Below are positions 8,452-15,505 of a DNA stretch of 51,074 bases, one piece after another. This DNA is from Oscillospiraceae bacterium. GTDB lineage: Bacteria; Bacillota; Clostridia; Oscillospirales; Ruminococcaceae. Within the stretch, counting starts at the first letter, position 1; each line of letters opens with the position of its first letter. The notes beneath the pieces are model-generated. The model ran no database searches. It was not told the origin of the DNA and saw only the letters and a list, made by a program, of their open reading frames with translations. The stretch covers positions 1-51,074 of the forward strand of contig JAFSEN010000079.1 in the NCBI GenBank assembly GCA_017435745.1. Direction: 5' to 3'. The translations under genes were made by a program, and so were the position numbers.

Positions 8452-8930
8452 CAGATATCAAGAACGGCAAGAACATTTCCGTCCTCGTTGGGTTCGCCGA
8501 CGACAAAACCTGCGTTTTTAAAGAGTTTGTTCGCGCGGCTGTTTTCAATTGCGTATGCGGCGCAGAGTTTTTTTGCTTCTCCAAGGGGAAGTTCCTTTAC
8601 AATTTTGATAGCTTCCTGAAGAGCGGCGGTGCCGTAGCCCATTTTCTGGCAGTTGGCATCGGTCATAATTCTCCAGATGCAATAGAAAGGTTCGGGAAGA
8701 TCCTCGTCGCCTTCTTCGGCATAGCCGATCATAAGGAAACCGACCATGTTGTCCTGTTCTGCGTCATAAACTCCGTAGGGCATCGGAACAACGGGGCCGC
8801 TTGTCATTGCAACGTATGCTTCCGCAAGGGAGCACATGTTTTCTGCGATGAAATCCTGCTGTTCTTCGCGAACATCAAGGTTAATGCAATCTTCAAAGTT
8901 TTCTTCGGTAATGGGTCTTAATTCTACCAT
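8451..8930 (-). CDS. GNAT family N-acetyltransferase (BltD/PaiA-like)
   Basis: 159 residues. The acetyl-CoA-binding motif A is RIMTDANCQKMGYGTAALQE (87-106) with the Q-x-x-G-x-G/A signature; NSRANKLFKNAGF (130-142) is motif B. The N-terminus VELRPITEENFEDCINLDV resembles the polyamine/diamine acetyltransferase branch, which is only a weak substrate clue. Ribosome binding site AAGAGGTG lies 8 bases upstream. Coupled to the downstream GIY-YIG gene. Confidence 0.88.
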   Translation of the reverse strand: MVELRPITEENFEDCINLDVREEQQDFIAENMCSLAEAYVAMTSGPVVPMPYGVYDAEQDNMVGFLMIGYAEEGDEDLPEPFYCIWRIMTDANCQKMGYGTAALQEAIKIVKELPLGEAKKLCAAYAIENSRANKLFKNAGFVVGEPNEDGNVLAVLDI

Positions 8931-8970
8931 TTTAAAAGCACCTCTTGTTTTTCAATTTTTAATATAAAAG

Positions 8971-9135
8971 AATCCCTCCGTCATTTCCTTACGGAAATGC
9001 CACCCAACTCTTGCGGTGTCCAAAATATTCTGCGGCATAACGCCTTGAATATTTTGACCGCGGCGCCAAACCTTGCTCACTGTTTCGCCCACTGGGCGCG
9101 CTTCGCAAGCTTTGCTCTTTAGGCAAGGGAGGCTT
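8971..9135. repeat. Family A repeat split by a 112-base insertion
   Basis: 8971-9005 carries AATCCCTCC, core GTCATTTCC/GGAAATGCC with loop TTAC (8980-9001), and ACCC. The expected outer arm does not follow; its second half, TTTAGGCAAGGGAGGCTT, resumes at 9118-9135. Bases 9006-9117 are foreign to the family and contain their own inverted repeat CAAAATATTC/GAATATTTTG (9021-9055). See findings. Confidence 0.7.
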
Positions 9136-10220
9136 TAATCTTTCGGGGTTTCAAGAATATATACGTCAACACGGCGAAGACCGTTGAGCACACATTCGTA
9201 ATAGGTTTCGTAATAAAGGTCAACAAAGTTTTTTCCGGAAAGCATTGCGCCGCCGGTATCTGCCGCAAGAGCATAGCCATATACAAAACCGGTGTTTCCG
9301 TGGGCAACGATCCACATTTTTGTTCCGTAGGGAATGATCTTCGGATCGACCGCGACGTATCCAACCTGAGCAAGGCGCCCGGTTGCGGTTCCCGCTCCGT
9401 AGGGAGCGTAATATCCGGTTGCGCGGACGTTTGTATAAACTTTTTCGTAAGTTGTGGGAACGCCGTTCACGATTTCAAAGCCGTAATCCAAAGGCGAAAT
9501 TGCGCTTCCGTCGCCTTTTACATAGATGTCGTTGGTGGGCTTTTTGGTGATTTCATCGGAAACAAGAACTCTTTCGCCGTAAACGCCGTTTATTACCTTT
9601 TGTTCATAGGTTTTAAGGCGGGTTCCGTTCTTTCCATAGGAAAGAAGAACGGTTCTTCCGTTTGCGATAAGGGAAGTTCCGCGGTAAGTTTTATCCCTTG
9701 GAACGGTTTCTTCCTCGGTTGTGATGATATAATCAACTCTTGTAAGCTCGATTTTGTCGCCCTGGTCGAGTTTTTCGGTTTCATCAACGTTCAGAAAATC
9801 GTGTTCTCGAACTTCAAGGCCGGAAATTTCGAGAGCATCCGCAACGGTGTCGCCTTCGGCAACGGTTACGTGATATTTCATGTCATCGGCTTTTATTTCA
9901 ACATCAACAGAGCTTTGAATCCTTATCTCGGCTTCGTTTTCTCCAAGTTCGCCGAAAAAGCCGCCGTTTCCAAAGCCTTTTATTGTGACTTTATCTTCCG
10001 GCTCTATTTCAATTTCAAGTTCTTCAAGAACTCTCCACGGACTTGCAAGAGCCGTTACCATCACCTGTTTTTCTCCGTCAACATCGACGGTTACCCTTTT
10101 TATTCTTGAGGCGGACCAAAGCATTATGAATGCCAGAACAAGCAGGAAGAACGAAATTACAAGATGACGCGGCTTAAGCTTTGATATAAGGACTTCTGCT
10201 TTATGTAACACGGGCTGCAT
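9135..10220 (-). CDS. G5 and 3D domain cell-wall protein (YabE/Rpf-like)
   Basis: 361 residues. A short cytoplasmic N-terminus is followed by one membrane anchor (19-36). Then come DUF348 ubiquitin-like segments (about 40-80 and 105-160), a G5 domain with TTEEETVPRDKTY and GVYGERVLVSDEITKKP (about 160-235), and a C-terminal 3D domain (263-356) with the three aspartates D282, D321 and D334 plus VRATGYYAPYG. By family this is a peptidoglycan-remodelling enzyme of the lytic-transglycosylase-like 3D/MltA fold, anchored outside the cell. It has its own consensus promoter and a GGAGG ribosome binding site, and stands alone. Confidence 0.92.
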   Translation of the reverse strand: MQPVLHKAEVLISKLKPRHLVISFFLLVLAFIMLWSASRIKRVTVDVDGEKQVMVTALASPWRVLEELEIEIEPEDKVTIKGFGNGGFFGELGENEAEIRIQSSVDVEIKADDMKYHVTVAEGDTVADALEISGLEVREHDFLNVDETEKLDQGDKIELTRVDYIITTEEETVPRDKTYRGTSLIANGRTVLLSYGKNGTRLKTYEQKVINGVYGERVLVSDEITKKPTNDIYVKGDGSAISPLDYGFEIVNGVPTTYEKVYTNVRATGYYAPYGAGTATGRLAQVGYVAVDPKIIPYGTKMWIVAHGNTGFVYGYALAADTGGAMLSGKNFVDLYYETYYECVLNGLRRVDVYILETPKD

Positions 10221-10246
10221 AAAGTCCCTCCTTTACAACAAAGCCT

Positions 10247-10275
10247 ATTATATTCAAAAAGGGCATAATTGTCAA
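10247..10275 (-). promoter_or_regulatory. Full-consensus promoter of the G5/3D protein gene
   Basis: Minus strand TTGACA (10270-10275), 17 bases, TATAAT (10247-10252). The leader is only about 20 bases and holds AAAGGAGGGA. Confidence 0.85.
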
Positions 10276-10342
10276 ATTTTTACCCACTTTGTGGCTTTTT
10301 TATGGGCTTTTGCGGACTTTTTTAAGGAAAATGTGCCGTCGA

Positions 10343-10590
10343 TTAAAAAAAGGCCCCCTTGCCTAAAGCTGGATTTTTTAACCGCTTGCGGTTAAAAAAG
10401 ACTGGGGGATTCTTTATAGGTTGTCGGCTGTATTCCGATGACCCCTCAAAAAATACGAATAAATCTAATCGGATAGGATTGCGGCGGGACCAAGGTCCCG
10501 CCCTACAGTAAATGGGAGGCTTACCCTCCGGGTTATTGTTTATCCCTCAACCGCCGCAGCTCCCTTTACACAATGGAGCTTGTTCGCTGA
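10343..10590. repeat. Long composite repeat, copy 1 (sister at 15645-15835), plus a coreless A copy
   Basis: GGCCCCCTTGCCTAAAG, core hairpin TTTTTTAACCGC/GCGGTTAAAAAA (10374-10399, 12 bp), GGGGGATTCTTTAT, about 65 bases of conserved filler with GTCGGCTGTATTCCGATGAC, a family B palindrome GGCGGGACC/GGTCCCGCC then CTAC (10483-10506), and GGGAGGCTTACCCTCCGGG. A last unit at about 10532-10583 (TATCCCTCAACCGCCGCAG then CTCCCTTTACACAATGGAG) lacks a core hairpin. There is no gene between 10221 and 10674. Confidence 0.75.
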
Positions 10591-10610
10591 ATTCTTTTTT
10601 CGGTTTTTCG

Positions 10611-10639
10611 TTGATATGGCGGTGGAATAATGTTATAAT
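10611..10639 (+). promoter_or_regulatory. Promoter of the Cys-rich protein operon
   Basis: TTGATA (10611-10616), 17-base spacer, TATAAT (10634-10639). The start would be near 10646 with GAAAGGG at 10661-10667 in the short leader. Confidence 0.8.
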
Positions 10640-10674
10640 TTATTCAGATTCTTTTATTTTGAAAGGGTTTGCAG

Positions 10675-11016
10675 ATGGAACATAAATGCAGATGTAAAAA
10701 CGGCGGAAAGGGACATAATTTTATTCCGGACCGCATTACCATAACCGGCGAAGGCGGAAAGGAAATTTCCAACCGGGACCTTGTTTGTCACCATTGCGTT
10801 TATAAAAAACGCGGGGACACCGGTTCCTGCCTTCGGTTCGACAAAAAACCGGAAGAGGTTCTTTCCGGCGGGGAATGCGAAGCATTCCTCAGCAGCGGAC
10901 ATGACCTTGGCGGAAAAAGCCACAGCTGCGGCGATTGCGGTGATTGCGGAGACTGTGGAAACAGCTGCGGTTCCTGCGGAGGGGAATGCGGCAGCTGCGG
11001 CGGTTGTGAACATTGA
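10675..11016 (+). CDS. Cysteine- and glycine-rich small protein, probably metal-binding
   Basis: 113 residues from the ATG at 10675, which sits seven bases after GAAAGGG; a TTG six bases earlier is a less likely start. It holds 15 cysteines. The N-terminal part has CRC near the start (C5, C7) and a four-cysteine array CHHC, then SCLRF and ECEAF, a spacing that suggests a bound metal ion or Fe-S cluster. The last 30 residues are a low-complexity tail of CGDC, CGS and CGG units ending GGCEH. There is no signal peptide. I do not recognise a named family. The tail resembles metallothioneins or the core of heterocyclised peptides, but no modifying enzyme is adjacent. It is first in an operon with an acetyltransferase and a papain-like protein. 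Confidence 0.7.
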   Translation: MEHKCRCKNGGKGHNFIPDRITITGEGGKEISNRDLVCHHCVYKKRGDTGSCLRFDKKPEEVLSGGECEAFLSSGHDLGGKSHSCGDCGDCGDCGNSCGSCGGECGSCGGCEH

Positions 11017-11042
11017 TTTTATACTTCTGAGAGGTGACATAT

Positions 11043-11555
11043 ATGCCAATGAACATCATTTATCGCGAAGCGGAAACTTCCGATGCGGGAAAATTTCTTG
11101 AATACTGCAAAATTGTCGGCGCGGAAAGCGATAACCTTACTTTTGGCGCAGAGGGACTTCCTTTTACAATTTCCCAGACCGCGGATTATATCAGAAAAAT
11201 TTCCGGAAACCCGGACGGTGTTATGATCCTTGCCTTTGATGAAGGCGAACTTATTGCAAGCGGAGCGGTTTCTTCCGTTTCCGGAAGAGCGCGTTTTGCT
11301 CACAGAAAAGACCTTGCAATAACCGTTCGCAAAGATTATTGGGGAAAAGGCGTTGGCACCGGGCTTATGAAGCTTCTTATTGATTTTTGCAGAAAAAACG
11401 GCACCGAAGTTATTGAGCTCCAGGTTCGTTCCGACAACGAAAGAGCCATAGCTCTTTATAACAAATTCGGTTTTGAAAAAATCGGAACCCACAAAAACTT
11501 TTTCAAAATCGGCGGCGAATATTTTTCCGCGGATTATATGAATCTTTATCTCTGA
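11043..11555 (+). CDS. GNAT family N-acetyltransferase
   Basis: 170 residues from the ATG at 11043, six bases after GAGGTG; a GTG nine bases earlier overlaps that site and is unlikely. Motif A is AITVRKDYWGKGVGTGLMK (92-110) with the G-x-G acetyl-CoA loop; motif B is NERAIALYNKFGFEKIG (about 132-148). The layout matches the RimI/PhnO-like group acting on small amines or protein N-termini; the substrate is not predictable. It lies 26 bases after the Cys-rich gene and its stop overlaps the next start by one base, so the three genes form one unit. Confidence 0.88.
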   Translation: MPMNIIYREAETSDAGKFLEYCKIVGAESDNLTFGAEGLPFTISQTADYIRKISGNPDGVMILAFDEGELIASGAVSSVSGRARFAHRKDLAITVRKDYWGKGVGTGLMKLLIDFCRKNGTEVIELQVRSDNERAIALYNKFGFEKIGTHKNFFKIGGEYFSADYMNLYL

Positions 11556-12169
11556 TGAAAATTTTTGGATTTGATTTCAGCAATCTTTCTTATTCAAAGG
11601 AAGAAAATTTAAAACACAACAGGCGGGTCATCAAAACCCTTGAGCGAAGCGTTAAAAACGGTTTTTCGGCGGACGGTTTTATTGAAAACCAAAACCGCCT
11701 TTCCTGCATAAAATATTCCGCAAGGGATTTTGCATATTGCGGGTGCGGCTGCATTGCATATTGGAACATTCTTTTTTCAAGAGGAAGGGTCCTTGGAATT
11801 CCGCGTCTTGCTTCGGAAATGGAAAAGGGCTGTTTTTTTCGGGGAGTTTTCGGCACAAACGCGTTTTTTATGAAGCGATATATGGAGAAAAAGGGAGAAA
11901 AGGTTGAAGTTTTTCTTTCTCCGGATGAAATTCTTGAAAACGGCGCAAAAGAAGCTATTATTATGTATTACCGAAAACCAAGGGTGGCCCATTACGTTGC
12001 CTTCACTTTTTACGGCAAGGACGAAAGCGGAAAAAATCTTTACCGTTTTTACAACGTAGGCGGAAAACTTATGCGGCAATTTGGGGAAGGGAACCCGGTT
12101 ATTCTTACTCTTGAAGAATTCATCGAAAAAACCGCTTATAATTTTTGCATATATTTTAAACTGAACTGA
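11555..12169 (+). CDS. Papain-like (C39-type) cysteine peptidase-like protein, uncharacterised
   Basis: 204 residues, no signal peptide or membrane segment. I do not recognise a named family. The segment YCGCGCIAYWNILF (61-74) looks like the N-terminal catalytic helix of papain-like or C39-like enzymes, with C64 or C66 as nucleophile; AHYVAFTFYG puts H146 on a beta strand as in the conserved histidine motif, and YRFYNVGG puts N166 where an Asn/Asp usually completes the triad. This is a fold inference from motif order and spacing (about 80 residues Cys to His, 20 His to Asn). Its ATG overlaps the acetyltransferase stop (TGATG). Alternatives are an acyltransferase or transglutaminase of the same fold. 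Confidence 0.5.
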   Translation: MKIFGFDFSNLSYSKEENLKHNRRVIKTLERSVKNGFSADGFIENQNRLSCIKYSARDFAYCGCGCIAYWNILFSRGRVLGIPRLASEMEKGCFFRGVFGTNAFFMKRYMEKKGEKVEVFLSPDEILENGAKEAIIMYYRKPRVAHYVAFTFYGKDESGKNLYRFYNVGGKLMRQFGEGNPVILTLEEFIEKTAYNFCIYFKLN

Positions 12170-12198
12170 GGGGGAAAAATCCCCCTCGGTTTTTTTAT
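12166..12198. terminator. Shared terminator between convergent genes
   Basis: GAGGGGGA (12168-12175), AAAA, TCCCCCTC (12180-12187), then GG and seven T on the plus strand. It ends the three-gene unit and may also serve the converging gene that stops at 12198. Confidence 0.85.
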
Positions 12199-13859
12199 TA
12201 TCCCACAGCGGTGTTTTCCTTGTTGATGCGCTCGCGCCAGCCTTCGATAAACTTTTCGATAAAGTTTTTGCGGTCGGCTTCCGCCCAATTTTCCATTCCC
12301 CAAAAATCGCCGAGATTTTTGCCGAGAACTTTTTCAGAAAAATCCCCGGGAAGGGCAAAGGACATATCCGGAATCCAATTTCCTTTTGCGTAATAATCCG
12401 CCACCGCGGCCATAAGGCTGTTGGAAACGCTGTGGCTTGGGCGGGTTTCGATTCCCGGGTTCTGTTCGGTTCCGCTTTTTCCGGTTCCTTCGGAAGCGGA
12501 GTTTTCGGAAGAAGGTTCGGAAGAATTTTCTGGCGAAGGGTTTTCGGGTTCCGGTGCTTCGGAAGAATTTTCGGTTTCTGGAACGCTGTTTTCCTGGCCG
12601 GTCATAAGGTATTCAAAATTGAAGGGAACTGCTTTGAACGCTTCGGAATAGGCTTTTCTGCCGGATTCTTCATTATAGAGCCAGTTTATAAATTCCCGGG
12701 CTGCGGCGGAAGAATTTTCGTCAGCTTTTGGGTTGACCGCGATATAATAGCGGCTTGAAATTACGATTGAGCTGTTGAGTTTTTCCGCGGTCATGCCGGA
12801 GGCGGTTATTTCATCTTCCGAAACGGGAAGCTTCATCGGGATTATATCGAGATTTTCGCTGAAGCCTTCTGCTGATTTTTCAAAATCCGCCGCGTCGGAA
12901 GTTCCGCCGGGATAAAAAAGCGCATTTCCCCTTGTGAGAAGATCGATGGAAGTTGAATAGTTGTAATCTCCGCCGATGAATTCATCACCCCGGGAGATAT
13001 TTCCTTCCGCGCCGGCGATATGGCTTGTTTGGAGATCAAGAGCTTCCATATAGGAAGAAAGTATTTTATCAAGGCCAGCAACCGCTTCTTCCGGGGCGGT
13101 CATAATTTCATAGCGGCTTTTGAATTTTGAAGCGAGGACATAGCTAAGCAGATGTTCCGAAGCGCGGCTGCTTTCGCTGTTGAGAGCAAAAACGCCGGTA
13201 AGCATTGCGGCTTTTCCGGTTTTTTCCGGAAGAAAGGTGTATTCGTTGCCGTTAAGGGTTATTTTTGCTTCGGAAGGGGATGCAATATAACTATCCGCCG
13301 CCGCAACGAAACTTTCGAAATCGGTGAACGAACAGGAACGAAGATCTTCCACAATTTCGTTTGTATTTTCTTCGCCGAAAAGGGCGGAGATCATCTCTCT
13401 GTCGAAAATATATCCGAATCCTTCAAGGGCAAGGGGAATTCCGTAGCTTCCGATTCCGTCCGGGTTAAGCTGGAGCCCCGCGGGAACCCCTTGGAGCATT
13501 TCGGAAAAACCGCTGTGGTTCATTAAATCCGTAAAAAGCCCGCCGGAATGCCAATTTGAGAGATCCGCATGGGAATCCACCACATAAATTGCGCCGGAAG
13601 AAGATTGCATTTCTCCCATAAAATCGTTTCCGGCAAGCTTTGCGGAAAGTTTTTTTCCGGTTTCGGAAGAATATTTTTCGGTAAGAGCCATGAGCATTGG
13701 GGCAAGCTCGGTGTTATTATGATAGAGAACAAGTTCGTCTTCTTCGGTGACTTCCGGAAGATTTTCTTCATCCGGGTTTTCTTCCCTTTTCATGCAGCCG
13801 CCGAAACTTAAAACAAGCGCCGCCGCAAGAAACAGAGAAAGCAATTTTTTTATTTTCAT
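12198..13859 (-). CDS. Extracellular solute-binding lipoprotein, orphan
   Basis: 553 residues. A lipoprotein signal ends in LSFGGC with C22 as the lipidated residue. The body has the layout of family 1 ABC substrate-binding proteins (VLYHNNTELAPMLMALTEKYSSETGKK near the N-terminus, IPLALEGFGYIFDREM, LFYPGGTSDAADF, and C-terminal FINWLYNEESGRKAYSEAFKAVPFN), so it probably binds a sugar or oligosaccharide outside the membrane. Residues about 420-476 are an inserted Ser/Glu/Pro/Asn linker just before the last helical segment, coded by repetitive GAA/TCC triplets. No permease or ATPase gene is adjacent, so it must use a transporter elsewhere or act as a sensor component. Confidence 0.82.
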   Translation of the reverse strand: MKIKKLLSLFLAAALVLSFGGCMKREENPDEENLPEVTEEDELVLYHNNTELAPMLMALTEKYSSETGKKLSAKLAGNDFMGEMQSSSGAIYVVDSHADLSNWHSGGLFTDLMNHSGFSEMLQGVPAGLQLNPDGIGSYGIPLALEGFGYIFDREMISALFGEENTNEIVEDLRSCSFTDFESFVAAADSYIASPSEAKITLNGNEYTFLPEKTGKAAMLTGVFALNSESSRASEHLLSYVLASKFKSRYEIMTAPEEAVAGLDKILSSYMEALDLQTSHIAGAEGNISRGDEFIGGDYNYSTSIDLLTRGNALFYPGGTSDAADFEKSAEGFSENLDIIPMKLPVSEDEITASGMTAEKLNSSIVISSRYYIAVNPKADENSSAAAREFINWLYNEESGRKAYSEAFKAVPFNFEYLMTGQENSVPETENSSEAPEPENPSPENSSEPSSENSASEGTGKSGTEQNPGIETRPSHSVSNSLMAAVADYYAKGNWIPDMSFALPGDFSEKVLGKNLGDFWGMENWAEADRKNFIEKFIEGWRERINKENTAVG

Positions 13860-13941
13860 TTTTTCTGTTCCATCCTTTCAATATTTTTGTTTTTAGTTTT
13901 TGCGGTTTTTTTTAAAATATAAGGTCAATTTTTTATTTTGC

Positions 13942-13970
13942 TTGACACAAATTATTAATAATGGTAAAAT
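13942..13970 (+). promoter_or_regulatory. Promoter of tRNA-Leu
   Basis: TTGACA (13942-13947), 17-base A+T-rich spacer, TAAAAT (13965-13970). The predicted start lies about seven bases before the mature tRNA. Confidence 0.85.
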
Positions 13971-13983
13971 AATTTGTAATCAT

Positions 13984-14070
13984 GCAGATGTGGCGGAATC
14001 GGCAGACGCGCTGGATTCAGGTTCCAGTGGTGGCAACACCTTGTGGGTTCAAGTCCCATCATCTGCACCA
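13984..14070 (+). tRNA. tRNA-Leu (anticodon CAG)
   Basis: 87 bases including an encoded CCA. The acceptor arms GCAGATG and CATCTGC pair perfectly; the anticodon loop TTCAGGT gives CAG, reading CUG. A long variable arm (TGGTGGCAACACC region) marks a class II tRNA, and the T arm is GTGGGTTCAAGTCCCAT. CTG is sparse in the flanking chromosomal genes but common in the foreign-looking segment that follows. Confidence 0.96.
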
Positions 14071-14130
14071 AATAAGTCTGATAATTTTGATACCATTGGT
14101 ATTGAAACTATCAGACTTATTCTTTTTTTT
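14071..14130 (+). terminator. Terminator of tRNA-Leu
   Basis: AATAAGTCTGATA (14071-14083) pairs with TATCAGACTTATT (14109-14121); the intervening bases fold further (GATACCA/TGGTATTG). It ends in C followed by eight T. It starts on the first base after CCA. Confidence 0.85.
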
Positions 14131-14141
14131 AAAATGCTTAT

Positions 14142-14174
14142 GGCACAAGGGTTTTCTGCCCCTGTGCCATTTTT
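14142..14174 (+). terminator. Second terminator-like hairpin
   Basis: GGCACAAGGG (14142-14151) and CCCCTGTGCC (14159-14168) around a short loop, then ATTTTTG. Nothing is transcribed into it from a visible gene other than the tRNA, so it may be a backup terminator or a leftover of whatever was once here. Confidence 0.5.
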
Positions 14175-14240
14175 GTTAGTTTCATTGTGAGAAGCACAAC
14201 ACAGTTTTTCAATGTGCCAGAAGGTATATTTCACTCCGAC

Positions 14241-14286
14241 AAAAAGCCACGCTGAAACTTTTCTCCGAGGAATACTTTCAGCGTGG
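14241..14286 (-). terminator. Terminator of the 14291-14662 gene
   Basis: CCACGCTGAAA (14247-14257) and TTTCAGCGTGG (14276-14286), 11 perfect pairs; read on the minus strand it ends in C followed by five T. Confidence 0.85.
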
Positions 14287-14290
14287 GTTC

Positions 14291-14662
14291 CTACTCTTCG
14301 GTCGGAATGGTGCCGATAACGGATATGTCCAACTCACCTTTGTCTGTTTCGGTTATTACAACCGTATAGCACCGAACCTCGAACTCTGTACCTACCTCAA
14401 CTGGATAGACTGTAGGAGTTTCCGGATTTCTCAAATCTGCCAGTACAAAGCCGCAATGAGAGTATGCCTTCATCAGTTCCCGGCAGGAACTACAGAAATA
14501 CTTCTCCTCGTACTCATCAATTCCATCCGGGACAGTAATGTGGGCTTCCGGTACACAAACATCCAAATACACGCAGACAACAGAATCACATTCCACTTTA
14601 AGGACGGAACGGACATCGAGGTTGGGGCTGAATAAGCCCCGCCTGTTGCCTGTAATGTTCAC
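14291..14662 (-). CDS. Hypothetical protein, island-associated
   Basis: 123 residues, soluble, acidic. I do not recognise a functional family. It opens MNITGNRRGLFSPNLDVRSV and holds several cysteines, including CSSC (about 57-60) and cysteines in VVCVYLDVCV, which may bind metal. Codon choice (CTG, GTA, ACC, TGC) differs from neighbours. It has a good terminator, and lies in a segment that begins right after tRNA-Leu, so acquisition with a mobile element is likely. I have the impression that similar short proteins occur in clostridial conjugative elements, but cannot verify this here. Confidence 0.6.
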   Translation of the reverse strand: MNITGNRRGLFSPNLDVRSVLKVECDSVVCVYLDVCVPEAHITVPDGIDEYEEKYFCSSCRELMKAYSHCGFVLADLRNPETPTVYPVEVGTEFEVRCYTVVITETDKGELDISVIGTIPTEE

Positions 14663-14672
14663 ATTTTCGCTA

Positions 14673-14701
14673 TTGATTATTTTCAGAGAATATCATAAAA
14701 T
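14673..14701 (+). promoter_or_regulatory. Promoter of the island acetyltransferase
   Basis: TTGATT (14673-14678), 17-base spacer, TAAAAT (14696-14701). It gives a leader of about 140 bases. Confidence 0.65.
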
Positions 14702-14707
14702 ATAGGT

Positions 14708-14830
14708 GCATCGGAGGACAGTACACCGTAGTGTAGGGGATCGTGGGTTACACCCGCAGGCCGCCTGTTAGATAAGATGTCGAGTGAGCTCGGTTGTTGC
14801 ATTTACGCAATAACCGGGCTTTTTAGTTTT
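14708..14830 (+). promoter_or_regulatory. Structured leader with intrinsic terminator (possible attenuator)
   Basis: Between the promoter and the gene at 14848 lie a possible small stem GTGGG/CCCGC (about 14743-14757) and a strong terminator: AGCTCGGTTGTTGC (14787-14800), ATTTAC, GCAATAACCGGGCT (14807-14820), then TTTT AG TTTT. Only 17 bases separate it from the ATG, with GGGAGGA at 14834-14840. Transcription must read through it, which suggests conditional control. I do not recognise a riboswitch class or an upstream leader peptide. Confidence 0.5.
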
Positions 14831-14847
14831 ATTGGGAGGATTTTATT

Positions 14848-15402
14848 ATGAAGCACACGAATGTAACCCTTGCCCCTTTGACCCCAGATGACAGAGAGCA
14901 GTTTATTCTGGATAATCAATGGTCTTTCAAGCATGGCGCACTTCTGGAGTTTGGTGAGCGTGATGATCATCTGGATTTTGACGGAGAGATAATCTCCCGC
15001 AAAACAATTGAACGGTGCATTGATGCCCCTGACAGTGAAACCTACCGTATCGTTGTTGATGGAAAAAATGTCGGTGGTGTCATTTTGAAAATAAACAAGG
15101 AGAACAACCACAACGAATTAGAGATCCTGTTTGTTTCCCCTGAAGAGCATACCAAAGGCATCGGCTACGGCGCGTGGCTTGCGGTCGAGGCTTTGCACCC
15201 AGAAACGGTGGTTTGGGAGACCTGCACACCGTATTTTGAGAAGCGTAATATCCACTTCTATGTAAATAAGTGCGGATTTCAAATCGATCAGTTTTGGTGT
15301 GAATATTTCCAGCCGAGCGAAGCAATGATCGATGACGAGGAGCATAATCCAAACGAAGGTCCTGATGAAATGTTCCGCTTTATCAAGGTAATGAAACCCT
15401 GA
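14848..15402 (+). CDS. GNAT family N-acetyltransferase, island-associated
   Basis: 184 residues. LEILFVSPEEHTKGIGYGAWLAVEAL (about 92-117) is motif A with G-x-G, and FYVNKCGFQIDQFW is the motif B region. It starts MKHTNVTLAPLTPDDREQFI as in many single-domain acetyltransferases related to antibiotic or small-molecule acetylation; the substrate is unknown. Leucine CTG occurs several times (for example around 14909, 14945 and 14970), unlike neighbouring chromosomal genes. A promoter and a terminator-bearing leader precede it and a terminator follows, so it is an independent, probably acquired, unit. Confidence 0.82.
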   Translation: MKHTNVTLAPLTPDDREQFILDNQWSFKHGALLEFGERDDHLDFDGEIISRKTIERCIDAPDSETYRIVVDGKNVGGVILKINKENNHNELEILFVSPEEHTKGIGYGAWLAVEALHPETVVWETCTPYFEKRNIHFYVNKCGFQIDQFWCEYFQPSEAMIDDEEHNPNEGPDEMFRFIKVMKP

Positions 15403-15450
15403 TTCTTTGGAGAGAGCGATGATTTCATTTTCTCTCCGAGGGTTGCAACT

Positions 15451-15470
15451 CCAATGCAACCCAATGCAAC
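15451..15470. repeat. Tandem 10-mer (two copies)
   Basis: CCAATGCAAC occurs twice back to back, and GGTTGCAACT just upstream contains a related inverted half. It could be a remnant of integrase arm-binding sites at the right end of the acquired segment; this is speculative. Confidence 0.35.
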
Positions 15471-15505
15471 CATATGAAACCGTATCATTATTATCAACTG
15501 TTGCC

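Noticed and set aside
10669-11016. Heterocycle-type (microcin B17-like) peptide precursor
   Set aside because: The Cys/Gly/Ser tail is suggestive, but no YcaO, dehydrogenase or exporter gene is in the operon, and the N-terminal part has its own spaced cysteine array like a metal-binding protein. Left as an alternative only.
14741-14775. tRNA-like or riboswitch element before the island acetyltransferase
   Set aside because: GTGGG/CCCGC with a five-base loop is too short for a T arm, and no acceptor or anticodon arm or known aptamer pattern could be found.
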